NCBI GenBank assembly: GCA_021234155.1 | Contig: JAJEKV010000005.1 | Span: 6,874,216-6,938,215 of the forward strand | DNA: 64,000 nt | Direction of reading: 5' to 3' | DNA from: Isoetes taiwanensis | Lineage: Eukaryota > Streptophyta > Lycopodiopsida > Isoetales > Isoetaceae | In this document: positions 23,501-38,826 of the stretch, piece by piece | Layout of the letters: each line of letters opens with the position of its first letter | Numbering within the stretch: position 1 is the first letter of the stretch | Notes under the pieces: generated by a model | Told to the model about the DNA's origin: nothing | What the model saw: the letters and a program-made list of their open reading frames with translations, nothing else | Databases searched by the model: none | Position numbers and translations under genes: made by a program

Positions 23501-25600
23501 TCGACTTTTTTCAAAACAACTACGAAGATCTACTTAGTTGTTTATACTCCTTTAGGGTTTCCCCTCCTATCGCGTTTGACTCTTTGGTTTTTTGCATCTT
23601 CTTCGTTCGGTTGACTCGAGGATTCCTTGAGATCTTTGCTACCATTGTTGAGCTTCATGTCTGATCCGAGCTCGTCACGCTTAGTTCGCGAAGAGTGTTC
23701 GCCGATGTGATCCCTTGAGAAAGATGCTCCTCCTTAATGTGTATATTCGCCGCGTGAGGAATGCGGTGACCGCTCAACGCCCCTACATGCGGTGTCGCTG
23801 TGGTTGCCGTCATAAATGTGCGGTGCCGTTGGTCGCTTTGAGTAGGATCACCTAGCTATTGCGGTTGGGCATTCTTGGATGTCTTCAAAGCTCACGAGAT
23901 CATGGTCGGTAGGCGTGCATTGTCATTCCTCCCAGTTGAATTCTGAAGTCGACTTCTGTTGCTTGGGCTTTGCTTCATTCCCGAGGTGCCTCTCCCTGTG
24001 CCTAGAAGTGTGGTCATCTCCATTGCCCTTACCATGGCTCCTTTCCGGTCGCCTTTGCGTGATTTGTATCTGGCTGGCTAGGTCGCCTCCTCCGCCCTTT
24101 GGGTCCTATCCATTCGAAGTCTCGCACTCCTTGGCTGACATATTAAAGCCGATCTTCCTTTGGTTTCTAGGTGTTCCCCGGTCCGAATTCTTGTTCGAGC
24201 GGAATATTCTCCTCCTTGATCTTGTCCCTAGTGCTGCCGATATAGGCCTTGAAGCCGGAGATGTTCCCCGATATCGTCTCCTCCCTCGTGGTCTCCTCGG
24301 CTGGTGCAAGGGAGCCGGAAGCTCATCTTGGTCAGCCTTAGGTGCTTTTGTGGTTGCCTAGCTTGGTCGCTCCTTTTGTTGGCGTTGTTCGACATTTGCT
24401 TGAGCTGGCGGGCTGCAAGTCGAGGTGGTCTTCTCTCCGGGTTCCTATACGCCCTGTGTCGCCATGACTTCTCTCCTCGACGGAAGGTTATGCCCCCTCG
24501 CCCTAGCTCGTGATGCTAACGCAAGCATCGATGTCTAACGCCTTCCCGCACCTATATTTTCTTTGCCTTGCATTCCTCCATTTGAAACTTATGTGCGTTG
24601 AGTGGGTGAAGGCGCCGAGATCCTCTTTTCGATGTGATGTGACCTCGTCGTGATAGCCGGAGGTTGACACCTAGAAAATTCTTGATGCCGCTTGGTTACC
24701 AAATATTCTTCCCATTTGATGAAGATTGATGATAGGTAGGTGGTGTCCTGTTCTACCCGTTTTGTCGGTTGAGGTGTTTGTCATTGTGCTTCCCTCTCTT
24801 GGGTGCTTTTCCGGTCTCCTCTCCTTATGCCGTACATCGGTGGGACCTTGATGTCTTCAAGGAGTTGCGCCTCAAGCTCTTACGTGGCTCGGCCCCGTGC
24901 TTGAAAAGCAACGCCGATTTCCTAGAGTCTAAGGTCTACTTGAAGGGCTCTCCTACAACATTCTGGGCTCTATAAGCAAGCAAGGTGGCTCGAGCAGCAT
25001 TACTGGAGGCATATCTATAATCTACAAGTCTATGGATATTAGGACGTGTGGTATGGCATGAAATGAGGGTTGTTTTGCAAAACCTCCATGATGTTTGAGG
25101 CATACCCTAAGGTCCTAACAAAGTTGGTTTGGGGGGAGTCCAATCTCTACACATGGAGCGGCTTGGGGGGGTTCTAGACTCTAGCTCCTTTCTAGGTACC
25201 CTGGCAATAGGGAGTGTCAATGTGGCGGCTATATAAGTCAAACTCTATTAGAAGGACACAGAATTAGGTCAAGGTTTATGCCTTTGGCATGAGCAGAGGT
25301 GATGTACCGACAGTTGGACTTGGGTTGCTATGCTGAGGTCTAGATGACTATAACAAAGGGGTGTTCTTGGGCACTTCTATCTAGGAGTAAGGTATCAGCT
25401 TCGAGCCGAGAGCAATACTTGCGAGCTACTAATGGGGTAGGCTTCTATCTACAAACAAACTACAGTTTGGAAAAACAATTCAAGGGTTTGGGCAATTTTG
25501 GTCAATTTGGGCTAGGGTTTGACATTTCTAGCCTAATTTGAGGTCATAAATGGATTCTAGGCTATCTAATGGTCCTATTGCAACAATTTTCAGGCGATTT
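20538..25600 (-). other. Interior of element A, 3' part; no known protein
   Basis: 20,560-21,240 is AT-rich with two imperfect copies of a 50-bp unit (aaggtactcttcat, cttgcaacacatt) at about 20,805 and 21,085. 22,100-24,600 is GC-richer and, read on the minus strand, encodes short Arg/Ser/Lys-rich frames (22,121-22,354; 22,485-22,859; 23,028-23,318; 24,106-24,309) that look gag-like in composition only. No catalytic motif is visible. Plus-strand frames of similar length (for example 22,222-22,698 and 23,879-24,361) are probably their antisense. The coding potential may be obscured by sequence errors. Confidence 0.45.
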
Positions 25601-25639
25601 GGAGCTCTGTAGCTCAAGTTATGGAGGTTCAAAGTTTGG

Positions 25640-27094
25640 AGGTCTCACAGGTTGCGCCCTGCTCAAAAACTAAAGTTTAGTTCTTTGACCAGGCGCGAGC
25701 TGTGAGACATTGGCTGTAAATTGGGTTAAACGTGTCCAATTTGGGTGATCTAAGGGTCAAATCATGCTAGTCTCATCGAAGTTAGGCGAGAATGGACCCC
25801 TTACTTGGTCAATTTGGAGATGTTTTGGTCTAGTTTGGACATGGTCTAGGTATGAAATGCTTGAACAAGGCTAGGTTACCTAAAAGATGCTATGCAGTAG
25901 GTTGAAGGTGACTTTGACAAGTCCTGGTGAAGAAATGGTAAGAGGTCTCACAGCTTGCGCCTCGCTTCAAAACTAACTTTTTGTTTTGCGACCCGGTATG
26001 CGGTGTGAGACATCAGTCTCATTTCGATCAAAGGTGTCTAATTTGGGTAAACTAATGGTGTAAGGGTGATGGGCTCATCAAATTAGGCAGAATCGACCCC
26101 TTATTGGGTCAATTTGGAGCTGTTTTGGTCAAGTTTTTTGAGGTCTCACACTTGCGCCTCGCTTCAAAACTAACTTTTTTGTTTTGCGACCGGCCGAAAT
26201 GTGAGACATCATGTCTCGGCTTGCAAATGTCCTATTTCACTTTGAAATAAAAGCTAAAACTTATTAATTTTTGAGCTATGAGACATCACACTTTTGGTCC
26301 GAGAGTATCCTATTTTACTAAAATAAAAACTACTACTTGCTAACTTTCGTCCTAATTACGCAAGATTTGACACATAAACTACTCAAAATTATCATGTATT
26401 AACAAAATTATTGATTATTTACAACATATCTGGGGGATCTCCCTTAATTAAACTAGCTAATTACATGCCTTCCCTCATGAGGGTTACTGCAACCGCATGA
26501 ACAAAGTCAGTTTGTTGAGTCTTCAAAATGTTGGACCCGGCTTACGCTCTGCTGCTTCTTGAGCCTTGGCCTCCCGCTCGTTTACGCCCTCTCCTCTTCT
26601 TGTTTCCTTCAGCCTCCTTGGCCTCTGGTCAAGCGCCTTGTCGAGAAAGTCGAGATGGTACGTTTGGTGCGCATCATGTCGATGGAGTCCCGTGTCTATC
26701 GAGATCTTTGTCTCTATCTAGCTTAAGGGCCTTGGTTCTAAATCTAAGGCTTAGCCATTAATATTATCTAACATTATTAAAGCTTAAATCTAATTAAGAA
26801 TTATAATTCAAACGCGAAACGATGCCCTCGATTGGTTGGTACGGGGGGTTTGGGGGTTCAACCACGTGGGTGGGAGGTTCAATTCCCCGCTACCCGGGGA
26901 ATCCTTTTTAAGATGAGGTTCAAAGAGATTGAAAAACTAGACTAATCTAGCTAGATCCTAGGCTAAGATTCGAATTACCAAGTTACTTTTTTAAATTCTA
27001 TAACTTTTCAAGCTGTTTTCATCAATATCTCACAGCTTGCGCCTCGTCGCAAAACTAAAGTTTAGTTATTGAACCAGGCGCGAGCTGTGAGACC
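25640..27094. repeat. Four copies of a ~70-nt hairpin in element A leader
   Basis: Copies at 25,640-25,709, 25,942-26,012, 26,140-26,209 and 27,026-27,094. Each has a left arm like tctcacagcttgcgcct and a right arm like aggcgcgagctgtgaga around a conserved centre (aaaactaa, then ttgttttgcgacc or ttagttctttgacc). The first three lie in a larger repeated unit that also includes an agaatgacccctta-type segment. They sit between the coding interior and the primer-binding site, i.e. in the RNA leader of this minus-strand element. Confidence 0.85.
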
Positions 27095-27117
27095 ACCCGA
27101 GCTGTGAGACCACCTTA

Positions 27118-27315
27118 CCTGGCTCATTCTTTTTAGTTTTATTAAGTTCCAATTCACCTAGCCTGGCTCATTCTTTTTAGTTTTATTAAGTTCCAATCCA
27201 CCTAGTTACCTGGCTCATTCTTTTTAGTTTTATTAAGTTCCAATTCACCTAGCGAGCTGTGAGACCACCTTACCTGGCTCATTCTTTTTAGTTTTATTAA
27301 GTTCCAATTCACCTA
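27118..27315. repeat. Tandem repeat, ~43-bp unit, four copies
   Basis: The unit cctggctcattctttttag plus ttttattaagttccaat and tcacctag starts at 27,118, 27,162, 27,209 and 27,273. The third-to-fourth interval is longer because a piece of the hairpin repeat (gagctgtgagaccacctta) is inserted. The array is in the leader of element A. Confidence 0.9.
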
Positions 27316-27476
27316 ACTGTGCTAATATTAAATTCCAATCCACTTAACTGTTACTAGCTTAGCATAAACTACAAAAATGAGAAAAAAATTTCCCACTTTC
27401 CGAGGTTCGAGGATCCTATCAAGTTAGTACTACTGGGAGCATGGCCAGTGCTTTGCTCTTGGTCTCCAAGAACATT

Positions 27477-27489
27477 GCTCTGATACCAC
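27477..27489 (-). promoter_or_regulatory. Primer-binding site of element A
   Basis: On the minus strand the LTR end ...CGTCACA is followed by gtggtatcagagc. TGGTATCAGAGC is complementary to the 3' end of plant initiator tRNA-Met, the usual primer of many gypsy and copia elements. This fixes the element's orientation. Confidence 0.92.
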
Positions 27490-29118
27490 TGTGACGTCCC
27501 CTGCTCATATACGGTGCACTCACCGTATACAAAAACAGAGTTCATCCCCATACCAGCTCCATGCTAATATAGGGCCCTCCACGTATCACTGCAACCTTGA
27601 AGAGTTCCAGTGGGAAGAATGAAGGGGTCCTTTACCCTGTCTCCCTCAGGGCCTACCTAGCTGCGGAAGCGTAAACATACATGTCAGTAGTACATACATC
27701 AACATCATATGACCACCACGAAGGATGGTCCGCCACATATCTGCATAGACAAGGATCAGCACATCACATAGGGAATCCTACCCAAGGCTCAGACTCAAAG
27801 GGATGACTGACGGCTTGGGTCTCCAGAGTTCATTGCAGACAGAATTCATGGCAATGGATTTGGCTGGCATAAGAACATGGCATAGGGTTGTCCACTCCAT
27901 CCGCCCCTCCTGTGCACACTTTGCAGAGTAGGCTGAAAAGTGTCGGGACTGATCAGAGCCCGCCGGGATGCATAGCAGCGCGAAGGGCTATTCCGGGTCA
28001 TCATCCCAGTTCCGATGGGGTGGGGTAGGGATCACTCCCTCCGAGAGATCTACATGCTGACTCTCAAGGTGACTAGAGGGCCCTTGCCCGCCTTCATTGA
28101 ACCCATCGGAAAGTCATGAACACCACTTCACGGTGTCGGAGCCCATGCCTTACCCACACTCGGTGGTAAGCCATTAGACCTAGTCACAATGATCCCGGTG
28201 GGCCTTACACACCGGAGGGATCGTTCAAGAGTCAGAACACGAACCTCCTTCTTAGCGGTGCCGCCCCTTCACCCACAACCAGGTGTGGTTCTTGTACCAG
28301 CCGAATCTATGGTGTGCTAGAGAGGCTAATCTAGGAGCATCTACTACCAAGCTTGAAGTCTCTACCCCCTTCCCAATACAAGGAGTTCACAGAGATACAT
28401 CATCCATATACATCACGGAAGAACTAAAGAACATAGATCTAATCTATATCATAGAGTTAGGTTCTTTAGTTAGAGTCTGTATCTACTCATCTAGAGATCT
28501 AGATAGCTGCTAAAGGCGATTTAATAGGCTAAACCCTCGATACAATGACCTGGAAAACGGTTTTAGACCATTAAATCGACTACATACCTGATCCATGAGT
28601 TGCTCCTCGACGACCGAGTTCGACCATCCTCTTGAACGCTTTCGAATCAAGGGAAACTAATGGTGCCATTCTCTCGGGGCCAGTCCGGGAGGCGGTTTTG
28701 ACTCATAGAGAGCAGCCAAAACAGAGCTCTAAAACCCTAGGAACGAAAATGGGCAAGTTAGGGTTCTTCTACTTAAATAGGCAAGGGTTGGGGCTTAGGG
28801 TTTCCAATTATCCCTTTAGGCATGTGGGATAATTGGAAATGGGCCCACTTGCCTTTAATGGCTAGGTGGCCAAATGTGCCTACATGGAAATGTGTGCACC
28901 TAAATGTGCCCACATGGAAATGTGTGCACCTTAATAAATGTGCATGTGCACATTAATAAGAAATGCACATACCTAGCAAGTTGCCCCCTAGGGCTACTCA
29001 CGGTTACACGCCTACGCAGTACACGCGCGGTTGGAGTGGCGGTACGCTGCGATTTCCAGACAGACAATGCGATATACGTCCCGGGACCGTATCTTTGTCT
29101 TGGCCGAACGAATCCACC
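27490..29118 (-). repeat. LTR of element A (5' LTR)
   Basis: Direct repeat of 18,923-20,522, starting TGTGACGTCCCC. Its right end is less certain than the left because the last 30 bases differ between copies. I place it at 29,118 because the LINE coding frame resumes at about 29,119 and because of the near-match target duplication. Confidence 0.85.
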
Positions 29119-29423
29119 GATGGTCCCGCTACAAGGTTTGTTTAACAAGATTATCGGACCGCCGATGCATCCTTTTGGCGTCCTATCCCAATGGATGGCC
29201 TTCAGCTAAACAAAGGGCATTTCACCTTGGTTCCGGTTGGCTCCTATGGTCGATATGGGAGCGTCGCAGACACCACATCTTTCAGGGCATTTACTCATCT
29301 GCACACATTGTTATTACAGTGGCCCAGAAAAAGATATTGACAGCTTACGAGTGTTCTTCCCTTGACTCAGAACTGGTGGATCGCATCTGGATTCAGTATC
29401 TCCGAATTGATTCTTATCATTAG
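29119..29423 (+). pseudogene. LINE ORF2 C-terminus (3' part)
   Basis: Continues the LINE interrupted at 18,922. The frame encodes WPSAKQRAFHLGSGWLLWSI, then WERRRHHIFQG and ends IDSYH-stop at 29,423. It aligns with the end of the other LINE copy at 58,569-58,877 (AKRQAFHLRRAWLLWLIWKR). The 3' UTR follows, with aataaa at about 29,534 and the poly(A) run at 29,559-29,572. Confidence 0.88.
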
Positions 29424-29572
29424 TCTCCTATTCTGGAGTAAGTACATTGTGCTCCAGGCTCGTGCTCCTGTGGCATCTTTGTGTGCTTACACAGTTAGAT
29501 GAGACATGTAAATTTTGTACTTTTTCTCTGATTAATAAACTTTTTGGCTTTCGTCCTTCAAAAAAAAAAAAA

Positions 29573-29587
29573 ATCTTAGCATCTTGA
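29573..29587. repeat. Target-site duplication, LINE right side
   Basis: Exact 15-base match to 12,845-12,859, directly after the LINE poly(A) run. Confidence 0.9.
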
Positions 29588-30938
29588 GCTTAGCCATCAT
29601 TTTTAGTTTTCTTGTTCTTTGGACTTTTTCTCTTCTTACCTTTTTCTTTTGACCTCTTTGCTCTCTGATGTAGGACCTTCAAGCTTCCAGTGTAGAAGCT
29701 AGTTTGTGCTTACTAGAAGAATCAGAATAGCATTCACACATGAATCAAGTTTCTCTTGATAATGAGACTTTTCCTTACTGTACAGATGCTTCCCATTCAG
29801 ATGATCTTTTTCTAGCTGCGTTGGTAAAAGGTTTAGGTGCACCTTTGGAAATCTTGAAATGCGTATCCTTTTTTGCCTCTATTCTATTCTTATTATTTAG
29901 TTGTTCATGCAACCAAACATCATCATAACTGCTTGGCATGTTCTTAGATGGCTTTGCTCTGACAATATATAAGGTCGAGTACTTGAATGCATTTAGCTGT
30001 TCCTAATATATTAACGTCTCTCAAACTCTCATCCCTTCCTTATATCTTTGCAGGAAGACCATATGAAGGCAATGGCCAATCTCTCCTCTTCGCACGTAAT
30101 GGTTGATGCTTAATGTTTAATTTCATCAGATTTAAGTCATATATTTCCTAGTTTCCGCAAAAAATATCAATATTTTTTTTTTCTTTAGCTACAAACCAAG
30201 ACAAATCATCAATATAATTTCATATCATATACAATTTACATTTTAGCCAAGTGCGAAGACAAGTAGAAGGCTTTATTTTTAGAAAAAAAAAATCATAGGT
30301 TTAGCCAAAAAATTGAATAGAAAAATATTTAGAGCCTTTAAAATTTGCCTTGTGCTAACTTATCTAATGTCATTAATAGTGTTGGCCCTCCATGAAAGAC
30401 ACATTTGAACTTGTAATCTTATTAATTTAAAGCACTTTTTGACCATACTAGTAAGAGTTAATTTGCATTAGTGTTGTCAAATTTTGAAGACCATAAGAAA
30501 CAAGGTGTGAAGCATTAATCATCAACATGTACTGGGCTTTGAACAAAATGTTAATAGTTATGAAAGAAATATTTAGATGAGGCATAAGAAAAGCGTGTGG
30601 GTTCCAAATCATCCTACATGCATGTATGAAGATATAGACAACTACTTAAAATAAATAAAAATTTTTGTTAGCACATAATCACAATATGTTATTCCCATTT
30701 TAGATCTTTATTGGTGTGTACTTTTGTAATAGATTAATATGGGAAATCTTTGTGCAAATTGTTGCATGCAATTCGAGCACATCATGCATGTACGAGTTAG
30801 TTGAAGAATCACCAAGCATATGAAAGCAGGTTCAAATGGAAAATTTCTTTGGCTGAATTTGTGGGCTTTTACAAAAACCATCTTGACATGTTGAAAGGAA
30901 TACATTAATATCAAAAGAATAAACAAGAGGCGCAACAA
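29588..30938. other. Intergenic, upstream of HOTHEAD-like gene
   Basis: The first 130 bases are Lys/Arg-codon-rich on the minus strand and are the right flank of the LINE target; no gene can be assigned. The rest is AT-rich. A 62-codon open frame at 29,740-29,928 (FPYCTDASHSDDLFLAALVK) is not recognised. This segment should include the promoter of the downstream gene, but I see no distinctive site. Confidence 0.5.
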
Positions 30939-34671
<3,733 letters not shown>

Positions 34672-35869
34672 CAGCTATTGTAATGATCCATAAATGAGTC
34701 AATTTTAATGAGTGTTGGCTTTTCTCTTTTCCATGGATTTTGTTTCATATTTGGACTCTCAAAGGACTTCTAGAAGGAAGCGTGAAAATATTCACAACCA
34801 TGGCACAATGTTATGTACCATGAAAATCTCAATTATTGGTAGGTAATAAACAATATGACATTCCACGCAGCTTCTAGCCTAAAAACAAAGAGTACATAAA
34901 ATATTTTTCAACAACCTATAAACTTGTTGCTACTTGATGACATTCAATTATCATGTTTGGAAAGTGGATTTTTTTTCTAGCAAACTATTAACTAATTGCT
35001 ACTTGATGACATCTATTAACATGTTTGGAAAGTAGTTTGGAAAGTAGGCGGAAATGTAGAAGTCCCCTAAGAGGAATCATATGCTTACAAGACCCTAGTT
35101 GCCAAATGGAGGAATCTTTTCCTGGATGAACCCTTTCGTAAATGTAGTCAATGTATTACATTTACCCTTAGAGCCAAATAAACTATCCATTTGCCATCCA
35201 CAGACCTCTTGGCCTCTGTGAACATGGACAATTCAATTCAATTCATCTACATTTCTTCCATGGGATTCTAAATTATGGATACTATCTCAATCGTCAATCA
35301 TACATACTAAGTATAGAACTAGAGACTTAAGCTAAGTTTATTCATAGGCAAGGCATCCATTGAGCAACATCTTTTATTATCCTTAACTTAGCATTTGGTA
35401 GGCTATATTTCTTTTGTTGAAAAGGAAAAGGCACAATCTCTTTAATTTGTGCCTATTGCACTCATGTAAATTCCACCATCATAATACAAGAAGGCATGCT
35501 ATTATAGTTGTAGCACTTGCATGTCTACGTGTTAGACAATGGGTTACGTAAAGTCAATGTAAGCACACCAAACAAACATGATGGATTGTAATCTAGACCT
35601 AGAATTTAAAGTATAACATGACAATTCAAATTTGGAATGAAAAACACCTAAATCAAATGTCAAATGTCATAAATCAAATGTCAAATGCCATAAATCAAAT
35701 GTCAAATCGTGTGTATTTTCCTTTTGCCCCCCAACCCATCCCCTTCTACAACAATTGTTGTAATTCTAGTCTATCCACGTGTCTGCCACGTCATGCTAAA
35801 AATGACATGGGATGATCTTATCCGTTAAATGCCTTATTTTTTAATCCTAAAGCTAAGAAAATTAAAAAT
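34672..35869. other. Intergenic, no recognisable gene
   Basis: AT-rich DNA downstream of the HOTHEAD-like gene. A short tandem array (unit ataaatcaaatgtcaaatg, about three copies) lies at 35,648-35,706. Nothing else can be assigned. Confidence 0.6.
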
Positions 35870-37549
35870 TAGATGAAATTTTCCGTTGCCTCCTATGCAG
35901 GCCGAGTTACTCAAATGGGCGAGGCGGCAAGCTTGTCTTGGGTCCTCACTACCTGTTCAGCGAGCATTGCGGGGAAGGTCTCCCACAATGGACCACAAGC
36001 GGGGTTGTTCCCATTCACAAGGCGAGGCGACCCACCTTTGTCCCGCCAATTCTGGGGACGATCGTGGTCGATTCGGATTTGCCAAACTCTTGGCTAGCAT
36101 TCTCGGCGGCAGTTGACCCGGTTGGAGAGGCCGCAGATGTGCGGGGCCCTCACCTGGCGAGCTTTAGACCCCGCCACTCAGCGATTGACCATATCTTTAC
36201 TACTGCGGGCACTCAAGGGGCGTCACCTTGTGGAACCTGTCAAAACCACGTGCATCAATGGGAGGGGCGAATTTTTTACCCTTTTTATTATGTATACTAG
36301 GGGTCATAGGGGTTTTGGGATGTTCTTCTAGTTGTAAAACCATACAAAAAGGGGTCAAATTTGCCTATCGTAAACACATTATACTAGGGGTTTTTGGCTA
36401 CCCTATGCACGCTTGGTGGCATATCTCTTATAAAGAAGGTGGATCCCAGGCGGGCACTAATTGAAGACGGTAGGAATCATCGGTGGGACTTGTATTCTTG
36501 CTTTGTGGACAGCGAAGGCTTTTGTCTGGTTCCCGGGGAAAAGGCGTGGGCTAGGCTGTGTCAAGCTGGGGCTCAGCTACTGTGCGAGGGAATGCCATAT
36601 CTGAGTTGTATGAGAGTTGTTTTGGCGGGGATGCGGCCGCCAGACGGGACGGCATTCACCCGGTAGTATGTCGGGGTTGGCGGGGTTGCCCCCTCGCCAA
36701 CACTTTTTGGCCTCTACATTGTCGAGTTAGAGCCGGCTTCGCGAGCATGGGGGGATGGCATCGACTTTTGCACAGGTCATCGCCCGGCTCATCTATCGCG
36801 GGGCGATGTTGGCGGCCGCCCCCACCCCGAAGCTATGCAGTCTCACTTGGATGCCCTAGACACATTTTGTGGGGCTCTGAGGACATGCTTGGCGTGAATT
36901 TGGCCAAGGCGGGGTGGTTCTCATATCCTCTTCCGTCACCCCATGCCTCGCACTCACATATCGGGGCGGCTTTGTGGGCGCCACGCGTCCACCTACAAGT
37001 ACCTAGGGGTGGAGTTCCCCTCCTCGCTCTGGCGGAGGCGTCTATCCGCTATGGTGACGGTGACAGGCCGGAAAGCGCTTTTATGCCATCTGAGAACAAC
37101 GATCACCAGTGAGCTCTATGATTGGGGCCATCGGTCTGTCGTCCGTTCCCGGGTCGAGCTGTCCTTAAATGCGGGGGTCGAGGTTTGGGGCCCGATTCGT
37201 CTCTCTGGCGACACTGGAATGACTTGGGCAGTGCGAAGGCATTTTTGGTACGGGCACTTGGGGTCATTACATTCGGAGGAGTCTTTGGACTGCGAGGTCA
37301 CCTTTGCCCCCCCCTTGCCCTGCTTTCGGAGTGCGATGCATATTTGTATATATTTGGGTGTTTACGCATTATATATGTGACGGTTTGTCGGTGGTGATTC
37401 TTTGCCACGGTTTTCCCTCGAAAACCCGCCGGTGGGGGGTTTTTAAATGGGCGATAATCCGCTGCTTTGCGTTTTTGTATTGGGTCCCATAGACCGATTG
37501 GTCTCCGTGAACGATAAAAGTACCTTCCTTCCTTCCTTCCTTCCTTCCT
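35870..37549 (+). mobile_element. GC-rich LINE fragment with (TTCC)n tail
   Basis: A 5'-truncated LINE whose base composition is clearly GC-richer than its AT-rich surroundings. Short frames contain RT pieces: 36,113-36,230 (HLVEPVKTTCINGRGEF) and 36,950-37,060 (RHASTYKYLGVEFPSSLWRR, then RKALLCHL), the KYLG block after the RT palm, and 37,110-37,240 (SELYDWGHRSVVRSRVELSL, then GVEVWGP). The palm region is scrambled by frameshifts. The 3' UTR contains a palindrome-like cgaaaacccgccgg, and the end is a TTCC array, not poly(A). Confidence 0.75.
37405..37549 (+). repeat. LINE 3' UTR and (TTCC)n terminus
   Basis: 37,405-37,522 is shared with the minus strand of 12,227-12,355. The tandem CCTT/TTCC run is at 37,523-37,549. 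The common sequence ends just before different microsatellites in the two copies, so the tail is generated at insertion and is not inherited as a fixed sequence. Confidence 0.65.
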
Positions 37550-37923
37550 ACGATACTATATATATATTTTTTTTCCTTTGACACTTCTTGTTTTCTTGTG
37601 AAATTTGTCAGTCAATGTCATGCAAATATTGTAGTTTCTTCAGATAAATCCTCGAGCTTCCTTAGAACATGTATGGAGGATTTTACATTTGCCATGTTAT
37701 GACCAAAAGCATATGCATGGTGGACAAAAATCAAGATCTCATCTGCAATCTAAAGGATACGACCGTCCAAGTAGAACGACAGTTTCAAATTCCTTTTCGG
37801 GTAAGCTTCTGCATGCGTTAGAGAAATCACGCTTGTGTCCATGCTATAGGAGTATTACATTTGTCATCCTTCCATCTTTCTAATTTGTCCTTCCAGTTGC
37901 AATGGAATAAATGACTTGGTAGG

Positions 37924-38000
37924 TTTTTTTTTTTTTTTTTTTTTGAAAGGTGTTTTGATACCTGTTTCATTTCTTCATTTATTTCGTTTTGTTGCAAAGG
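37924..38000 (-). mobile_element. Possible LINE 3' end with poly(A)
   Basis: A run of 21 T (37,924-37,944) followed by gaaaggtgttttgatacc reads on the minus strand as ...ggtatcaaaacacctttc plus poly(A), like the LINE end at 2,508. No coding part is recognisable. Confidence 0.3.
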
Positions 38001-38172
38001 CTTAGCAATTGTTCTAATAGCAAGACCACTGCAATTAACTATGGAGTAAGGAATTCTCGTACATTTGGAAAACTTCATATTGCGAAGAATCTACAGTTAC
38101 GATACTTTGCAGATGCGTTTTATCACCACATTCATGTTGCTAGCATGTTACCTTGTTTTATATGGCCTGCTT

Positions 38173-38338
38173 ACGGGAGGAGATCGACAGGGGATTGTAA
38201 GCGATAGATTTTGTGGGAGATCGATAGCCGCGATGGGCGAAGGTAATGGAAGCAGATTGTTGACCATGATAAAGACAGAGAAATACAGAGGGGAGTAGTT
38301 ATTGAGGCCCTGCTGCCATGGGAAACACGAAACCACAG
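38173..38338 (+). repeat. ~165-bp dispersed repeat, copy 1
   Basis: Shared with 59,852-60,014 in the same orientation: acgggaggagatcgacag, then gggagatcgatagcc, gatgggcgaaggtaatggaa, gacagagaaatacagag and gaggccctgctgccatgg to aaaccacag. The two copies are highly similar, with scattered substitutions and a few short indels. No protein is obvious, and the class of element is unknown. Confidence 0.8.
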
Positions 38339-38826
38339 TTCTCTTCAGCAATCAGTTCTGAAAATAGAAAAACACAGTCGTAAGACAGAAGAACAAGGGA
38401 TTCTCGTTCAAATTTGAAGACTTGAGAGGGATTCTCATGAGGAATTTTCGTTCAAATTTGAAGAATAAGTCTTCAGATTTGCCCATCTGAAGAAGCTCTC
38501 TTCATCTACATCAGTTTTTCACAGATGCCCAGGTTCAGATTTGTCTGAAGGCATGAAATACCTCATACGATTCGCAGGGAACTGAATATTTTTGTCGAAA
38601 ATCTGTGGCAGATGTCCATTTTTATTAGAATGTCATAAGTTCTTTCTCAAAATCTGTCGAATCTCTACTGCATCAAATTTTCATTGCAACTTATTATGCA
38701 CGGGTAGGAAAAACCAAGGGACAACGGCACAATTTCTGCCAATCCATGATGAAATCAGATTATCCCAACTGCCATTTTTGCAATTTCATACTGCATGTCT
38801 TTAATCTGATCCAGATTCATCATGTA

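Larger units (their letters stand above)
18923..29118 (-). mobile_element. LTR element A, nested in LINE, no recognisable pol
   Basis: A 10.2-kb element on the minus strand with two direct repeats of about 1.6 kb (18,923-20,522 and 27,490-29,118), a primer-binding site matching initiator tRNA-Met next to the right LTR, and a purine tract next to the left LTR. The LTR termini (TGTGACGT ... ACGTCACA) match those of element B, so it belongs to or borrows from that gypsy lineage. The roughly 7-kb interior has no RT, integrase, protease or gag motif I can recognise in any frame. A non-autonomous element relying on B-like enzymes is the likely reading. The flanking 5 bp are gtggt on the left and atggt on the right, a probable target duplication with one difference. 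Confidence 0.85.
12860..29572 (+). mobile_element. L1-type LINE, split by LTR element A
   Basis: A LINE of about 6.5 kb once the nested LTR element (18,923-29,118) is discounted. Order: 5' region (12,860-13,282), ORF1 (13,283-14,578), endonuclease (from about 15,460), RT with YADD (16,900-17,876), zinc-binding C-terminus (18,800-18,922 continuing at 29,119-29,423), 3' UTR and a run of about 14 A ending at 29,572. The 15-bp target duplication on both sides shows a full retroposition event. ORF2 has many frameshifts, some likely due to sequence error, so current activity cannot be judged. Confidence 0.88.

Noticed and set aside
22222-24361. Plus-strand Leu/Ser/Phe-rich frames in element A as membrane proteins
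   Set aside because: Element A runs on the minus strand. The hydrophobic look is what the antisense of an Arg/Lys/Glu-rich gag-like frame gives.
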